This document shows, one piece after another, positions 29,389 to 37,108 of a DNA stretch of 52,115 bases; position 1 is the first letter of the stretch, and the number at the start of each line of letters is the position of its first letter. Made by a program: the position numbers and the translations under genes. Source of the DNA: Streptomyces regalis (GTDB lineage Bacteria > Actinomycetota > Actinomycetes > Streptomycetales > Streptomycetaceae); the NCBI RefSeq assembly GCF_001509475.1, contig NZ_LLZG01000372.1, positions 1-52,115 of the forward strand. Reading direction: 5' to 3'. The notes beneath the pieces are model-generated. The model was not told the origin of the DNA. It ran no database searches and saw only the letters and a program-made list of their open reading frames with translations.

Positions 29389-29717
29389 GCGAGACCGTTG
29401 AGATGAAGCCGGCCTCGGAGGAAGAGGTCCGTGAGGCGCTGTACGACGTCGTCGACCCCGAGCTGGGTATCGACGTCGTCAACCTCGGCCTGATCTACGG
29501 CATCCACATCGACGACGCGAACATCGCGACGCTCGACATGACCCTGACCTCGGCGGCCTGTCCGCTGACGGACGTCATCGAGGACCAGGCCAAGTCCGCC
29601 ACGGACGGCCTCGTCAGCGAGCTGCGCATCAACTGGGTGTGGATGCCGCCGTGGGGCCCGGACAAGATCACGGACGACGGTCGCGAGCAGCTTCGGGCGC
29701 TGGGGTTCAACGTCTGA
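29385..29717 (+). CDS. SufT-like MIP18/DUF59 Fe-S maturation protein
   Basis: The 110-residue protein has the MIP18-family signature VDPELGIDVVNLGLIYG and the active cysteine in LTSAACPLTDVIEDQA. Such proteins assist cluster transfer in Fe-S maturation and commonly end suf operons. ATG at 29385 overlaps the sufU stop (ATGA). It is the last gene before the hairpin at 29738. Confidence 0.94.
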   Translation: MSETVEMKPASEEEVREALYDVVDPELGIDVVNLGLIYGIHIDDANIATLDMTLTSAACPLTDVIEDQAKSATDGLVSELRINWVWMPPWGPDKITDDGREQLRALGFNV

Positions 29718-29737
29718 GTTCGTCCATACGACTGTGC

Positions 29738-29769
29738 AGTGGCCCTCGGCGGTTTCGCCGGGGGCCACT
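29738..29769. terminator. suf operon terminator hairpin
   Basis: AGTGGCCCTCGGCG pairs with CGCCGGGGGCCACT over 14 bp, with one G-U, around a GTTT loop. It lies 21 bp after the sufT-like stop and before the convergent AbfB-domain gene, so it can serve both. Confidence 0.85.
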
Positions 29770-29783
29770 CGCGCGTTCCGGGC

Positions 29784-30611
29784 TCAGGCCAGCCCCGCCA
29801 CCAACCGGAACGCCGAGTCCGCCAGGTACTGGCCGCTGTGCTCGTACGGTTCCAGGCGGAGCTGGAAATCCCGGTGGCGCAGGAAACGACCGGGGTAGTT
29901 GACCGACTCCAGCATCACCGCGCCCGAATACGCCGCAGAGCGGGCGCAGAAGGTGGCGTCCTGCGCGAACAGGGCGGAGCCGTCGTGGCGTTCGGAGCGC
30001 AGGACGAAGTTGCGGTGGCGGAGGTAGGCGCCGTCGGCCGTGGCGAAGGAATAGCAGGAGCCGTCGGCCAGGCCCTTGACCTGTTTGAAGGTGGAGTCCT
30101 CGCGGCTCTCCGAGCCACCGACCGGGTCCAGCTTCACGTAGCCGCCGCTCGCGTGCCAGTAGCGGTCGGGGTAGTTGACCGAGCGGACGGACCGCCACGT
30201 GGTGGCCGGGGGCTTGGGGGCGGCCGGTGAACCGGCCTCGCGAGAAGGCGACTCGGACGGCTCCGGCTTCGGCTCCGGCTTGGGCGTGCCGGCGTCCTGT
30301 TGGCGGGGTGTCTTTGTGGTCGCCTCGACTGTCGACAGGCCGCTCTTGCCCTCCGGGGGAGTCGCCTGCGACGGGGTGGCGTAGGAGATCAGGCCGGGGA
30401 ACGTCGTGTTGTCGTCGGCCGACGCGGTGCGTGACTGCTCGTCAGATGCCCTGTCCGTCACCACGATTGCCGTGGCGCACGCGGCGATCGTCGCCACCGC
30501 CATCATGCCCGCCAGCCAGAGGCGGCGCGTCCCCGGTGCCCGGGAGGTGTCCGGGGCCCAGCCGTTCTCCCAAGGCTGGTCCTGAGGCGGCCGGGACTTG
30601 TTTTCTGGCAT
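29784..30611 (-). CDS. Membrane-anchored AbfB (arabinose-binding) domain protein
   Basis: The 275-residue protein has a short cytoplasmic N-terminus, one membrane helix (LWLAGMMAVATIAACATAIV, about residues 28-47), a Pro/Ser/Glu-rich linker and a C-terminal AbfB/CBM42-like beta-trefoil region with repeats SVNYPDRYWHASGG, HRNFVLRSERHDGSALF and SVNYPGRFLRHRDFQLRLEP. This suggests cell-surface binding of arabinofuranose-containing polysaccharide. No catalytic domain is present. ATG at 30609-30611 has GGAGG eight bases upstream; the frame extends to a GTG at 30635. Confidence 0.88.
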   Translation of the reverse strand: MPENKSRPPQDQPWENGWAPDTSRAPGTRRLWLAGMMAVATIAACATAIVVTDRASDEQSRTASADDNTTFPGLISYATPSQATPPEGKSGLSTVEATTKTPRQQDAGTPKPEPKPEPSESPSREAGSPAAPKPPATTWRSVRSVNYPDRYWHASGGYVKLDPVGGSESREDSTFKQVKGLADGSCYSFATADGAYLRHRNFVLRSERHDGSALFAQDATFCARSAAYSGAVMLESVNYPGRFLRHRDFQLRLEPYEHSGQYLADSAFRLVAGLA

Positions 30612-30732
30612 GCGCTGATCCTCCAGCGGCGTCACGCAACGACAGCCGCGGCTGCGAAGGCCCGGTATGTGAACGCTGAAACACTAGTGGAACCAGTGCT
30701 GTTGGAGCAGCCGTTTGGCAGGAGCGACCTTT

Positions 30733-30770
30733 GTGTACGGCCGTACGCAACGTTGTGTACGATCGTACAC
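30733..30770. promoter_or_regulatory. Twin palindromic operators and leaderless promoter of the SMR gene
   Basis: Operator 1, GTGTACGGCCGTACGC (30733-30748), contains the perfect palindrome GTACGGCCGTAC. Operator 2, GTGTACGATCGTACAC (30755-30770), is a perfect 16-bp palindrome that touches the ATG at 30771. Centres are 22 bp apart. The -10 sequence TACGAT lies inside operator 2, seven bases before the ATG, so the mRNA is probably leaderless. The TetR protein encoded downstream is the likely ligand. Confidence 0.8.
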
Positions 30771-31091
30771 ATGGGATACCTGCTGCTCGCCGGGGCCATC
30801 GCGGCCGAGGTGACCGCCACGACCGCCATGAAGTACAGCGACGGCTTCAGCAGGCTGTGGCCGTCGCTGCTCACCGCGCTCGGATACGTCGTCTCCTTCG
30901 CGTTGCTCGCCCAGACCCTGAAGACCGTCTCCGTGGGCACGGCGTACGCGATCTGGGCCGGCGTCGGCACCGCGGCCATCGCCGCGATAGGGATCGCCTT
31001 CCTGGGGGAGGGGATGACCGCCGTGAAGGCCGCCGGGATCGCGCTGATCATCGTCGGCGTGGTCGTGCTGAACCTGGGAGGGGCGCACTGA
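30771..31091 (+). CDS. Small multidrug resistance (SMR) efflux protein
   Basis: The 106-residue protein has four hydrophobic helices typical of EmrE/QacE/SugE. The essential membrane glutamate is present in helix 1 (AIAAEVTATTAMKYSDGF), followed by the SMR-typical GTAYAIWAGVGTAAIAAIG. It exports cationic compounds in exchange for protons. The ATG directly abuts the palindromic operator, and the stop shares one base with the start of the TetR gene, a self-regulated efflux cassette. Confidence 0.95.
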   Translation: MGYLLLAGAIAAEVTATTAMKYSDGFSRLWPSLLTALGYVVSFALLAQTLKTVSVGTAYAIWAGVGTAAIAAIGIAFLGEGMTAVKAAGIALIIVGVVVLNLGGAH

Positions 31092-31627
31092 TGGCCAGGC
31101 GCTACGACCCCGAGCGACGCCAGCGGATCATCGACGCGGCGATCCGGGTCGTCGGGGAGGAGGGCATCGCGGGGCTGAGCCACCGCACCGTCGCCGCCGA
31201 GGCCGACGTACCGCTCGGCTCCACGACGTACCACTTCAAGACCCTGGACGACCTGATGGTGGCCGCCCTGCGCCAGGCGAGCGAGGGCTTCGCCAAGGTG
31301 ATCGCCTCGCGTGGCGGCCTGGAGGACCCGGAAACAGACCTCGCCACCGAACTCGCCGCCTGGATGGGCGAGTGGCTCGCGGGCGACCGCACCGGCGTCG
31401 AGCTGGAGTACGAGCTCTACCTCGCCGCCCTGCGCCGCCCCGCCCTGCGGCCGGTCGCCGCCGAGTGGGCGCAGGATCTCGCCGACCGGCTGTCCCGCCG
31501 TACGGACGCGGTCACCGCGCGGGCGCTGGTGGCGCTGCTGGACGGGATCTGTCTGCAGGTGCTGCTCACCGAGGTGCCGTACGACGAGGGGTACGCGCGC
31601 GAGGTACTGCGCCGCGTGATTCCCTGA
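31091..31627 (+). CDS. TetR-family repressor of the SMR cassette
   Basis: The 178-residue protein has an N-terminal TetR helix-turn-helix: RIIDAAIRVVGEEGIAGLSH, then RTVAAEADVPLGSTTYHFKT as recognition helix region. A ligand-binding helical domain follows. It begins one base inside the SMR stop codon. Two palindromes at 30733-30770 are the probable operators, which would make it an autorepressor induced by a substrate of the pump. Confidence 0.93.
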   Translation: MARRYDPERRQRIIDAAIRVVGEEGIAGLSHRTVAAEADVPLGSTTYHFKTLDDLMVAALRQASEGFAKVIASRGGLEDPETDLATELAAWMGEWLAGDRTGVELEYELYLAALRRPALRPVAAEWAQDLADRLSRRTDAVTARALVALLDGICLQVLLTEVPYDEGYAREVLRRVIP

Positions 31628-31686
31628 GGCGATCGGAGCTCCCGGGGCCGCGGGCGGCCCGCACCCTGAGACGCCCCACCCGTCGG

Positions 31687-31717
31687 TTGGCCCGGGCGGC
31701 CCCCCGCCGGTTAGGTT
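31687..31717 (+). promoter_or_regulatory. dapD promoter (TTGGCC / TAGGTT)
   Basis: TTGGCC at 31687-31692 and TAGGTT at 31712-31717 are 19 bases apart. The latter ends 6 bases before the dapD ATG, with no ribosome site, so a leaderless transcript is plausible. Confidence 0.4.
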
Positions 31718-31723
31718 GCCCTC

Positions 31724-32713
31724 ATGACCGACACGACTGCTCCTCGCACCACCGGCGCCGTGGCCGCCGGCCTTGCCACGATCGCTGCTGACGGCACTGT
31801 TCTCGACACCTGGTTCCCCGCGCCCGAGCTCCTCGCTGAGCCCGGCCCCTCCGGCAGCGAGCGGCTGTCCGCCGAGCGTGCCGCGGAGCTGCTCGGCGGC
31901 GCCGCCACCGCAGCGATCGGGCCGGATGCGCGCCGGGGCGTCGAGGTCGTCGCGGTCCGCACGGTCATCGCCTCGCTCGACGAGAAGCCGATCGACGCGC
32001 ACGACGTCTACCTGCGCCTGCACCTGCTCTCCCACCGCCTGGTCAAGCCGCACGGCCTGAGCCTGGAGGGCCAGTTCGGCTTCCTCGCCAACGTCGCCTG
32101 GACCTCCCTCGGCCCGGTCGCCGTCGACGACGTCGAGAAGGTCCGTCTGAACGCCCGCGCCGAGGGCCTGCACCTCCAGGTGACCTCGATCGACAAGTTC
32201 CCGCGGATGACCGACTACGTGGCGCCCAAGGGCGTCCGCATCGCCGACGCCGACCGCGTGCGGCTCGGTGCCCACCTCGCCGAGGGCACCACCGTGATGC
32301 ACGAGGGCTTCGTCAACTTCAACGCCGGCACCCTCGGCACGTCGATGGTCGAGGGCCGCATCTCCGCGGGCGTCGTGATCGGCGACGGCTCCGACATCGG
32401 CGGCGGCGCCTCCACGATGGGCACCCTGTCCGGCGGCGGCAACGTCATCATCTCCATCGGCGAGCGCTGCCTGATCGGCGCCGAGGCGGGCGTCGGCATC
32501 GCGCTCGGCGACGAGTGCGTCGTCGAAGCCGGCCTCTACGTCACCGCCGGCACCCGCGTCACCATGCCCGACGGCCAGATCGTCAAGGCCCGCGAGCTGT
32601 CCGGCGCCTCCAACATCCTCTTCCGCCGCAACTCGGTCACCGGCACCGTCGAGGCCCGCCCGAACAACGCGGTCTGGGGTGGGCTGAACGAGATCCTGCA
32701 CAGCCACAACTGA
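31724..32713 (+). CDS. dapD: 2,3,4,5-Tetrahydropyridine-2,6-dicarboxylate N-succinyltransferase
   Basis: The DapD enzyme of the succinylase route to lysine and diaminopimelate, actinobacterial type, 329 residues. The C-terminal left-handed beta-helix is visible as hexapeptide repeats ([60 protein letters not shown]). The N-terminal domain is the actinobacterial type with [20 protein letters not shown]. dapA lies 3 kb downstream on the other strand, an additional lysine gene in the window. Confidence 0.95.
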   Translation: MTDTTAPRTTGAVAAGLATIAADGTVLDTWFPAPELLAEPGPSGSERLSAERAAELLGGAATAAIGPDARRGVEVVAVRTVIASLDEKPIDAHDVYLRLHLLSHRLVKPHGLSLEGQFGFLANVAWTSLGPVAVDDVEKVRLNARAEGLHLQVTSIDKFPRMTDYVAPKGVRIADADRVRLGAHLAEGTTVMHEGFVNFNAGTLGTSMVEGRISAGVVIGDGSDIGGGASTMGTLSGGGNVIISIGERCLIGAEAGVGIALGDECVVEAGLYVTAGTRVTMPDGQIVKARELSGASNILFRRNSVTGTVEARPNNAVWGGLNEILHSHN

Positions 32714-32729
32714 TCGGCCACAACTGATC
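32703..32729 (+). repeat. 13-bp direct repeat over the dapD stop codon
   Basis: GCCACAACTGATC occurs at 32703-32715 and again at 32717-32729; the first copy encodes the last dapD residues and the stop codon. Probably a small slippage duplication. Confidence 0.6.
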
Positions 32730-32833
32730 AGCGCTCTCGTACGGGTTACTCGACGTGACCTCTTCGCGGTCCAGGCAGATGAACGGGTGGACGCAGTTTC
32801 CGATCACATGCCGAACCGACGAAATGAGGACCG

Positions 32834-33073
32834 ATGACCGGTCGAGTGAAGACGAACGCGTGGACCAGGGCCGTACTCCGCCTGGTGGTCGGCACGCTGG
32901 CCGCGGGGGCGGTGTGCTGGTTGCCGGCCGGGACCGCGTATGCCGACGAGACCAACACGGGCTCGCACAACGGCCCCCGCATCGGGCTGATCAACGTCGG
33001 GCAGGTGGACGATCCGATGGAGGATGTGCTGGAGCACTTCCTGCTCTTCGGCGACGGGTACAAGTGGGGCTGA
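32834..33073 (+). CDS. Small secreted protein, 79 aa
   Basis: The precursor has a typical signal peptide: positive n-region MTGRVKTNAWTRAVLR, hydrophobic LVVGTLAAGAVCWLPAG, and an AYA cleavage site. The mature peptide is about 40 residues, acidic and Gly/Asn-rich (DETNTGSHNGPRIGLINVGQ, VDDPMEDVLEHFLLFGDGYK). Function not recognised; small secreted proteins of this size occur widely in Streptomyces. A hairpin follows at 33094. Confidence 0.78.
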   Translation: MTGRVKTNAWTRAVLRLVVGTLAAGAVCWLPAGTAYADETNTGSHNGPRIGLINVGQVDDPMEDVLEHFLLFGDGYKWG

Positions 33074-33093
33074 TCGCGCACCGGGCACAGCGT

Positions 33094-33141
33094 GGGGCCG
33101 GGGTCCGTACCGCACAGGGATGCGGGGCGGGCCCCGGCCCC
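33094..33141. terminator. Terminator-like hairpin after the small secreted protein gene
   Basis: GGGGCCGGGG and CCCCGGCCCC form a perfect 10-bp stem with a 28-base loop, followed by TTT. It separates the secreted peptide gene from the pseudogene. Confidence 0.6.
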
Positions 33142-33339
33142 TTTCCAGAACCTTCAGAACTTCCAGGACTTCTTCCTCTGGGCCGGCATAGCGGCAGCGC
33201 CCCGTGCGCGTCACAGGGGGGCCGAGCCGCCGGAGACCCAGACCGGTCCGGACACGTCGGCCGCCGCCGAGCTGCGCCTCCTGATGCGCGGCGCCCTGGT
33301 CCGGCTGACCGCACGCCAGCGCACCGTACTGGTGCTGTT

Positions 33340-33378
33340 CCCCCACTCTCGGCTTCGCTCGAGCGGGGGGACCCCCAT
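33340..33378 (+). repeat. Streptomyces hairpin repeat inside sigma region 4
   Basis: A CCCCCACTCTCGGCTTCGCT-type sequence with complementary GGGGGG arms, ending ACCCCCAT. Intact relatives would read LVLRYFEDLPE; here FPHSRLRSSGGTPI separates LVL from FEDLPE. The same motif family occurs twice in the alpha-glucosidase insertion. Confidence 0.7.
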
Positions 33379-34095
33379 CTTCGAGGATCTGCCCGAGGCC
33401 GACGTGGCCCGGATCCTCGGCTGCTCCGTCGGCACCGTACGGTCCACCGCCCACCGCTCGCTCGCCCGGCTGCGCTCGCTCGCGCCGGAGCTGGCCGGCG
33501 AAGAGCCGACGGCGCGTCCTGGGCTCACTGACCGGGTGCTGGCCGTTCGCCGGCGCCGCCGCACCCGCCGGCTCGCCTCCGTCGCCGCGGCCACCGCGGC
33601 CGTCGTGGGCATCGCGGTGGCGGTGCCCCTGCTGGACTCCGGGAAGGGCGATGTGCGTCCCGCGAACGTCCTGGACAGGGCCGGCATTCACGCTCACCCG
33701 GACCAGTCGCCGCCGCGCGACCTGATCGGGCCGGGGACGCGGTGCTGGCCGCGTACTACACGCGGAGCTCCAGCCGCAGTCCGACAAGCGGGGCGTCTCG
33801 GAGCGCACCTACTCGCTGCTCGACCCGAAGACCGGGACGTACGAGGAGGACTCCCGCTGGTCCTTCGTCGCCGTCGCCCCCGGCCTGAAGACCGCCGCCG
33901 TACTGGAGCGGAACCTCCCCGCCCACCGGATCGGCCTGCTCGACCTCGCGACGGGGGAGGTCGAGCGGTGGATCCCGGTCGAGCAGGGGGTCGGCGGGCT
34001 CGCGTTCTCGAACGACGGGAGCAGACTCCTCGCGACGACGTACGACGAGGACCCCGATCTGTGCTTCAAGGAGAAGGTGACCGACCCCGACGGTA

Positions 34096-34169
34096 GTACT
34101 CCCCCAGCAGCCCGTCGACCGCCTCTCGGCCGGCGGGCCGCAGCGGTGCACGGACCGGGCCCGCGGGCA
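34096..34169 (+). repeat. 74-bp copy of the dapA 3' region
   Basis: Identical at 72 of 74 positions to 34709-34782 inside dapA, in the same orientation, 613 bp apart. Both borders are abrupt. It interrupts the beta-propeller reading frame between KVTDPDG and a conceptual GINFRQDFAFS. Confidence 0.85.
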
Positions 34170-34687
34170 TCAACTTCCGCCAGGACTTCGCGTTCTCTCG
34201 GGCCCGGTGACCTGGTGTACACCCGGGTTGTCGGCGACCACGACGGCATGCAGCAGTTCTACGACCTCGACGGCAACAAGGTCGCCGCGCCCGCGAACGA
34301 GAAGAACCTGCGGTCGGACGTCCCCGCGCGGCTGTCCCCGAACGGCACGCTCGCCGCCCTCGGTCTGACGAAGGAGGGCGCCGGCTCCCCCGGCAAGTCG
34401 TACTCCTCGATCCGTGATCCGCGCACGGGCAAGGAGATCACCAAGGTGCGCGGGGCCGAGCTGCTCGCCTGGGTCGACGACAACCGGCTCATCGCCTGGG
34501 AACGGACGACGAGCCTGAAGGAGGTGTACCGGCCCCGGCTCGTGCTGGTCACCATCGGCAGCGACGAGGTCGTCCCCCTGAGCGGCGTCCGCGAGCCGAC
34601 CGAGGACATGACGCGCCAGGAGTGGGAGCCCGTCTTCGCCAGGCGCTGATTCCGGCCGGGGGGCCGTGCTCGCGCGGACGCCTCCGC

Positions 34688-35590
34688 TCAGACGGCCACC
34701 AGCCGCTCGTACTCCCCCAGCAGCCCGTCGACCGCCTCCCGGCCGGCGGGCCGCAGCGGTGCGCGGACCGGGCCCGCGGGCAGGCCGAGCTCATTGAGTA
34801 CGGCCTTGGCGGTGACCGACCCGGGCAGGCCCGCCGACATCATCAACTCGATGAGCGGCGTGGCGAGTTGCTGGAGCCGGGCCGCGCCCGCCGTGTCTCC
34901 CGCGTCGAACGCGGCCAGTACCGAACGGAGATGACGGGGAATCACATTGGCGACCGTGCTGACATAGCCCGCACCGCCCACCGCGTACAGCGCGAGGTTG
35001 TGCTCGTCGCACCCCGCGTAGTACGCCAACTCGGTCCGCGACAGCACCTTTTGGGCGCCGAGGAAGTCGTAGGAGCAGTCCTTCACCGCCACGACCCGGG
35101 GGTGCTCGGCGAGGCGGATCAGCGTCTCCGGCTCGATGCGGGTGCCGGTGCGGCCGGGGATGTCGTACAGCGCGAGGGGCAGTCCGGCGGCGTCGGCGAC
35201 CTCGCGGAAGTGCGCCTCGACGGCGTCCTGCGGGGGCTTGCTGTAGTACGGCGCGACCACCAACAGGCCGTCGGCGCCCGCCTTCTCGGCCGCCAGGGAC
35301 AGCTCGACGGTGTGCCGGGTGTCGAAGGTGCCCACACCCGCGACGATCGACGCCCGGCCGTCCACCGCCTCCCGGACGGCCCTGATCAGATCCGACTTCT
35401 CGGCGTCCGTCGTGGTCGGCGACTCGCCCGTCGTACCGGAGAGCACGAGCCCCTCGCACCCCTCGGACACCAGCCGGTCGGCGAGACGCTGCGCGCCGTC
35501 CAGGTCGAGCGATCCCGACTCGGTGAAGGGCGTGATCATGGCGCACAGGGCGCGGCCGAAGGGAGGGGCGGAGGTGTCGGCAGTCGTCAT
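34688..35590 (-). CDS. dapA: 4-Hydroxy-tetrahydrodipicolinate synthase
   Basis: DapA condenses aspartate semialdehyde with pyruvate in lysine and peptidoglycan precursor synthesis. The 300-residue TIM-barrel protein shows LVLSGTTGESPTTTDAEKSD near residue 48, the active-site Tyr in APYYSKP and LYDIPGRTG, and the Schiff-base Lys in VVAVKDCS. ATG at 35588-35590 is chosen; a GTG at 35626 is in frame. No clear ribosome site is seen. The end of the gene (34709-34782) is the source of the copy in the neighbouring pseudogene. Confidence 0.94.
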   Translation of the reverse strand: MTTADTSAPPFGRALCAMITPFTESGSLDLDGAQRLADRLVSEGCEGLVLSGTTGESPTTTDAEKSDLIRAVREAVDGRASIVAGVGTFDTRHTVELSLAAEKAGADGLLVVAPYYSKPPQDAVEAHFREVADAAGLPLALYDIPGRTGTRIEPETLIRLAEHPRVVAVKDCSYDFLGAQKVLSRTELAYYAGCDEHNLALYAVGGAGYVSTVANVIPRHLRSVLAAFDAGDTAGAARLQQLATPLIELMMSAGLPGSVTAKAVLNELGLPAGPVRAPLRPAGREAVDGLLGEYERLVAV

Positions 35591-35775
35591 GGGAGTAGTG
35601 TCGGCCGGGCAATTGCGTAGCTCCACTTAATTCTTCTACGTAGTATTGGTAAGCGATGCTGAGGTGTTGGGGCTCTCGCGGGCGCCGCGGGCCGTTGGAG
35701 GCCCTATGTCCAAAGTCGGCCGTCATCGGTCACCATGGCCAGGACGGTCAACGGCCCCTGGTCATGGGAGGCGTC

Positions 35776-35946
35776 ATGAAGCTCGGCAAGGCACTCGCCA
35801 CCGGCGTTGCGGAAGAGCGGCCGCAGGTCCACGACGGCGAACTCGAAGTCGAACTGGAAGTTGAACTCGGTGCAGAGATCACCGGGATCGCCGAGATCAA
35901 GGACGTCGAGACGTCCGCGCCCGGAGAGGTCCCGGCGGCCCGATGA
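35776..35946 (+). CDS. Small acidic protein, 56 aa
   Basis: Starts MKLGKALATGVAEERPQVHD and continues with an alternating Glu/Leu/Val run (GELEVELEVELGAEITGIAE) likely to form beta strand or amphipathic helix. ATG at 35776 follows GGGAGG four bases upstream, which decides against the much longer open frame that begins at 35656. It overlaps the next gene by ATGA, so the two are probably made together. Function unknown. Confidence 0.65.
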   Translation: MKLGKALATGVAEERPQVHDGELEVELEVELGAEITGIAEIKDVETSAPGEVPAAR

Positions 35947-36635
35947 GACTGCGGCTTCCGGAGGAACGCCCGACGGAGCCGCCGACCGGATACAAGATCG
36001 CCCACCCGATGCTGTCCCAGGACGGCACCCGGGCCGCCTTCACCGGTGTGTCGCTCGGCGGTGCGCTGCCGTACGGCGTCGTGGCCGACGCGTCCTGCGT
36101 CTACGGACTGCGGCACCGGGCGCCGAGCCGCCGCTGCGACTGCGGCTTCCACTGCGTGCACGACCGTACGGTCGCCGAGGCCCTGCTGTGCACGGCCGGG
36201 CACCGGGCAGCCGTACTGCTCGAGATCACCGTGCTGGGCCGGTACATCCGCTTCGAGCGCGGTTTCCGTTACGCCCGTCAGCGGGTGCGCACCGCCACGG
36301 TCGGCCCGTGCGCCTGCGGTACGGTCGCCACCGCCCTGGCCGACGCCGGCTGGGGCCGCCCCGGCTGGAAAGCCCTCGCCCCTGCCTGCGCGGGCTGCCT
36401 GCGCGGCCGTATGTTCGTCTCGCTCGCGGGGTTCGCCCGGCTGGGCGGGGAGGGGCTGCGAGTGGCGGCCGGGAAGGGGGCGGCCGTGGCGGTGGCCGAG
36501 CTCGGGGGCGCCGAGGACCTCGGTGTGCCCGAACTCGCCGCCGAGGCCGCGCTGTTGCAGGCGCGCCTCGACTGGTTCCAGGCCCAGCTGGCCCGGCTGG
36601 GCGAGCGCGGACCGGATGGCGGACGGAAGGGATAG
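35943..36635 (+). CDS. Conserved cysteine-rich hypothetical protein
   Basis: The 230-residue protein contains three Cys clusters (RRCDCGFHCVHD near residue 60, VGPCACGTV near 121 and LAPACAGCLRG near 145) that look like zinc-ribbon ligands, and VLLEITVLGRYIRFERGFRY between. The C-terminal half is Ala/Gly-rich with a helical end (AAEAALLQARLDWFQAQLAR). Translationally coupled to the 56-residue acidic protein. I do not recognise a family; a metal-binding or nucleic-acid role is a guess. Confidence 0.75.
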   Translation: MRLRLPEERPTEPPTGYKIAHPMLSQDGTRAAFTGVSLGGALPYGVVADASCVYGLRHRAPSRRCDCGFHCVHDRTVAEALLCTAGHRAAVLLEITVLGRYIRFERGFRYARQRVRTATVGPCACGTVATALADAGWGRPGWKALAPACAGCLRGRMFVSLAGFARLGGEGLRVAAGKGAAVAVAELGGAEDLGVPELAAEAALLQARLDWFQAQLARLGERGPDGGRKG

Positions 36636-36688
36636 CGGGGGCCGGCACGGGTACCCGGGTGTTCCGAACCGAGAGGAGGCGGAACACG

Positions 36689-37108
36689 GTGACCGGGACC
36701 ATGGCCCCCGAGCGGGTGCGGCACGAGCACCACTCGGTGGGCGAACTCGTCGGACAGGCCAGTGAACAGCTCTCCCGCCTCGTACGGCAGGAAGTCGCCC
36801 TCGCCAAGGAGGAACTGGCTGAGAAGGGCCGGCGCGCCGGCCGTGGCGGCGGGCTGCTGGGTGCGGCGGGCGCTTTCGCGTACGCCGGCCTGCTGTTCCT
36901 GGCGGCAACGGCCACTGCCGCGCTCTCGCTGACGCTGTCCGTGTGGGCCGCGGCACTGATCGTGACGGCGGTGCTGTTCGCCGTCGCGGGTCTGCTTGCC
37001 GCGACCGGCCGCGCCCAGCTGCGGCGCGCTGCCCCTCCCACACCGGAGGAGGCCCTCGGCAGTGTCAGGGCCGATGTCGAGGAGATCAAGGGAAGGGCGC
37101 ACCGATGA
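36689..37108 (+). CDS. Phage-holin-like (DUF1469) membrane protein
   Basis: The 139-residue protein begins with a soluble helix (VGELVGQASEQLSRLVRQEV, ALAKEELAEKGRRAG) and continues with two hydrophobic helices (GLLFLAATATAALSLTLSVW, ALIVTAVLFAVAGLLAA). This is the layout of the actinobacterial holin/DUF1469 superfamily. GTG at 36689 is supported by GGAGG nine bases upstream. It overlaps the DUF3618 gene by ATGA; the two families are regularly paired in actinobacteria and are thought to be envelope proteins. Confidence 0.88.
   Translation: MTGTMAPERVRHEHHSVGELVGQASEQLSRLVRQEVALAKEELAEKGRRAGRGGGLLGAAGAFAYAGLLFLAATATAALSLTLSVWAAALIVTAVLFAVAGLLAATGRAQLRRAAPPTPEEALGSVRADVEEIKGRAHR

Larger units (their letters stand above)
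33219..34649 (+). pseudogene. Degraded SigE-type sigma factor fused to a beta-propeller-like protein
   Basis: The 5' part matches sigma-70 region 4 (LMRGALVRLTARQRTVLVL ... FEDLPEADVARILGCSVGTV), but region 2 is missing and a hairpin repeat interrupts it at 33340-33378. The frame then runs directly into a second protein type: RPGLTDRVLAVRRRRRTRRL, one membrane helix, and an extracellular WD40-like part (RWIPVEQGVGGLAFSNDGSR). Frames change near 33727 and 33760 (conceptual DLI, GDAVLAAYYT, ELQPQSDKRG are in three different frames). A 74-bp copy of dapA sits at 34096-34169 with a further frame problem. Several independent lesions make this a pseudogene rather than one sequencing error. Confidence 0.8.

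Noticed and set aside
34077..34649. Independent 190-residue gene
   Set aside because: Its start lies inside a longer broken frame with propeller-like sequence upstream, and its first part is the copied dapA fragment.
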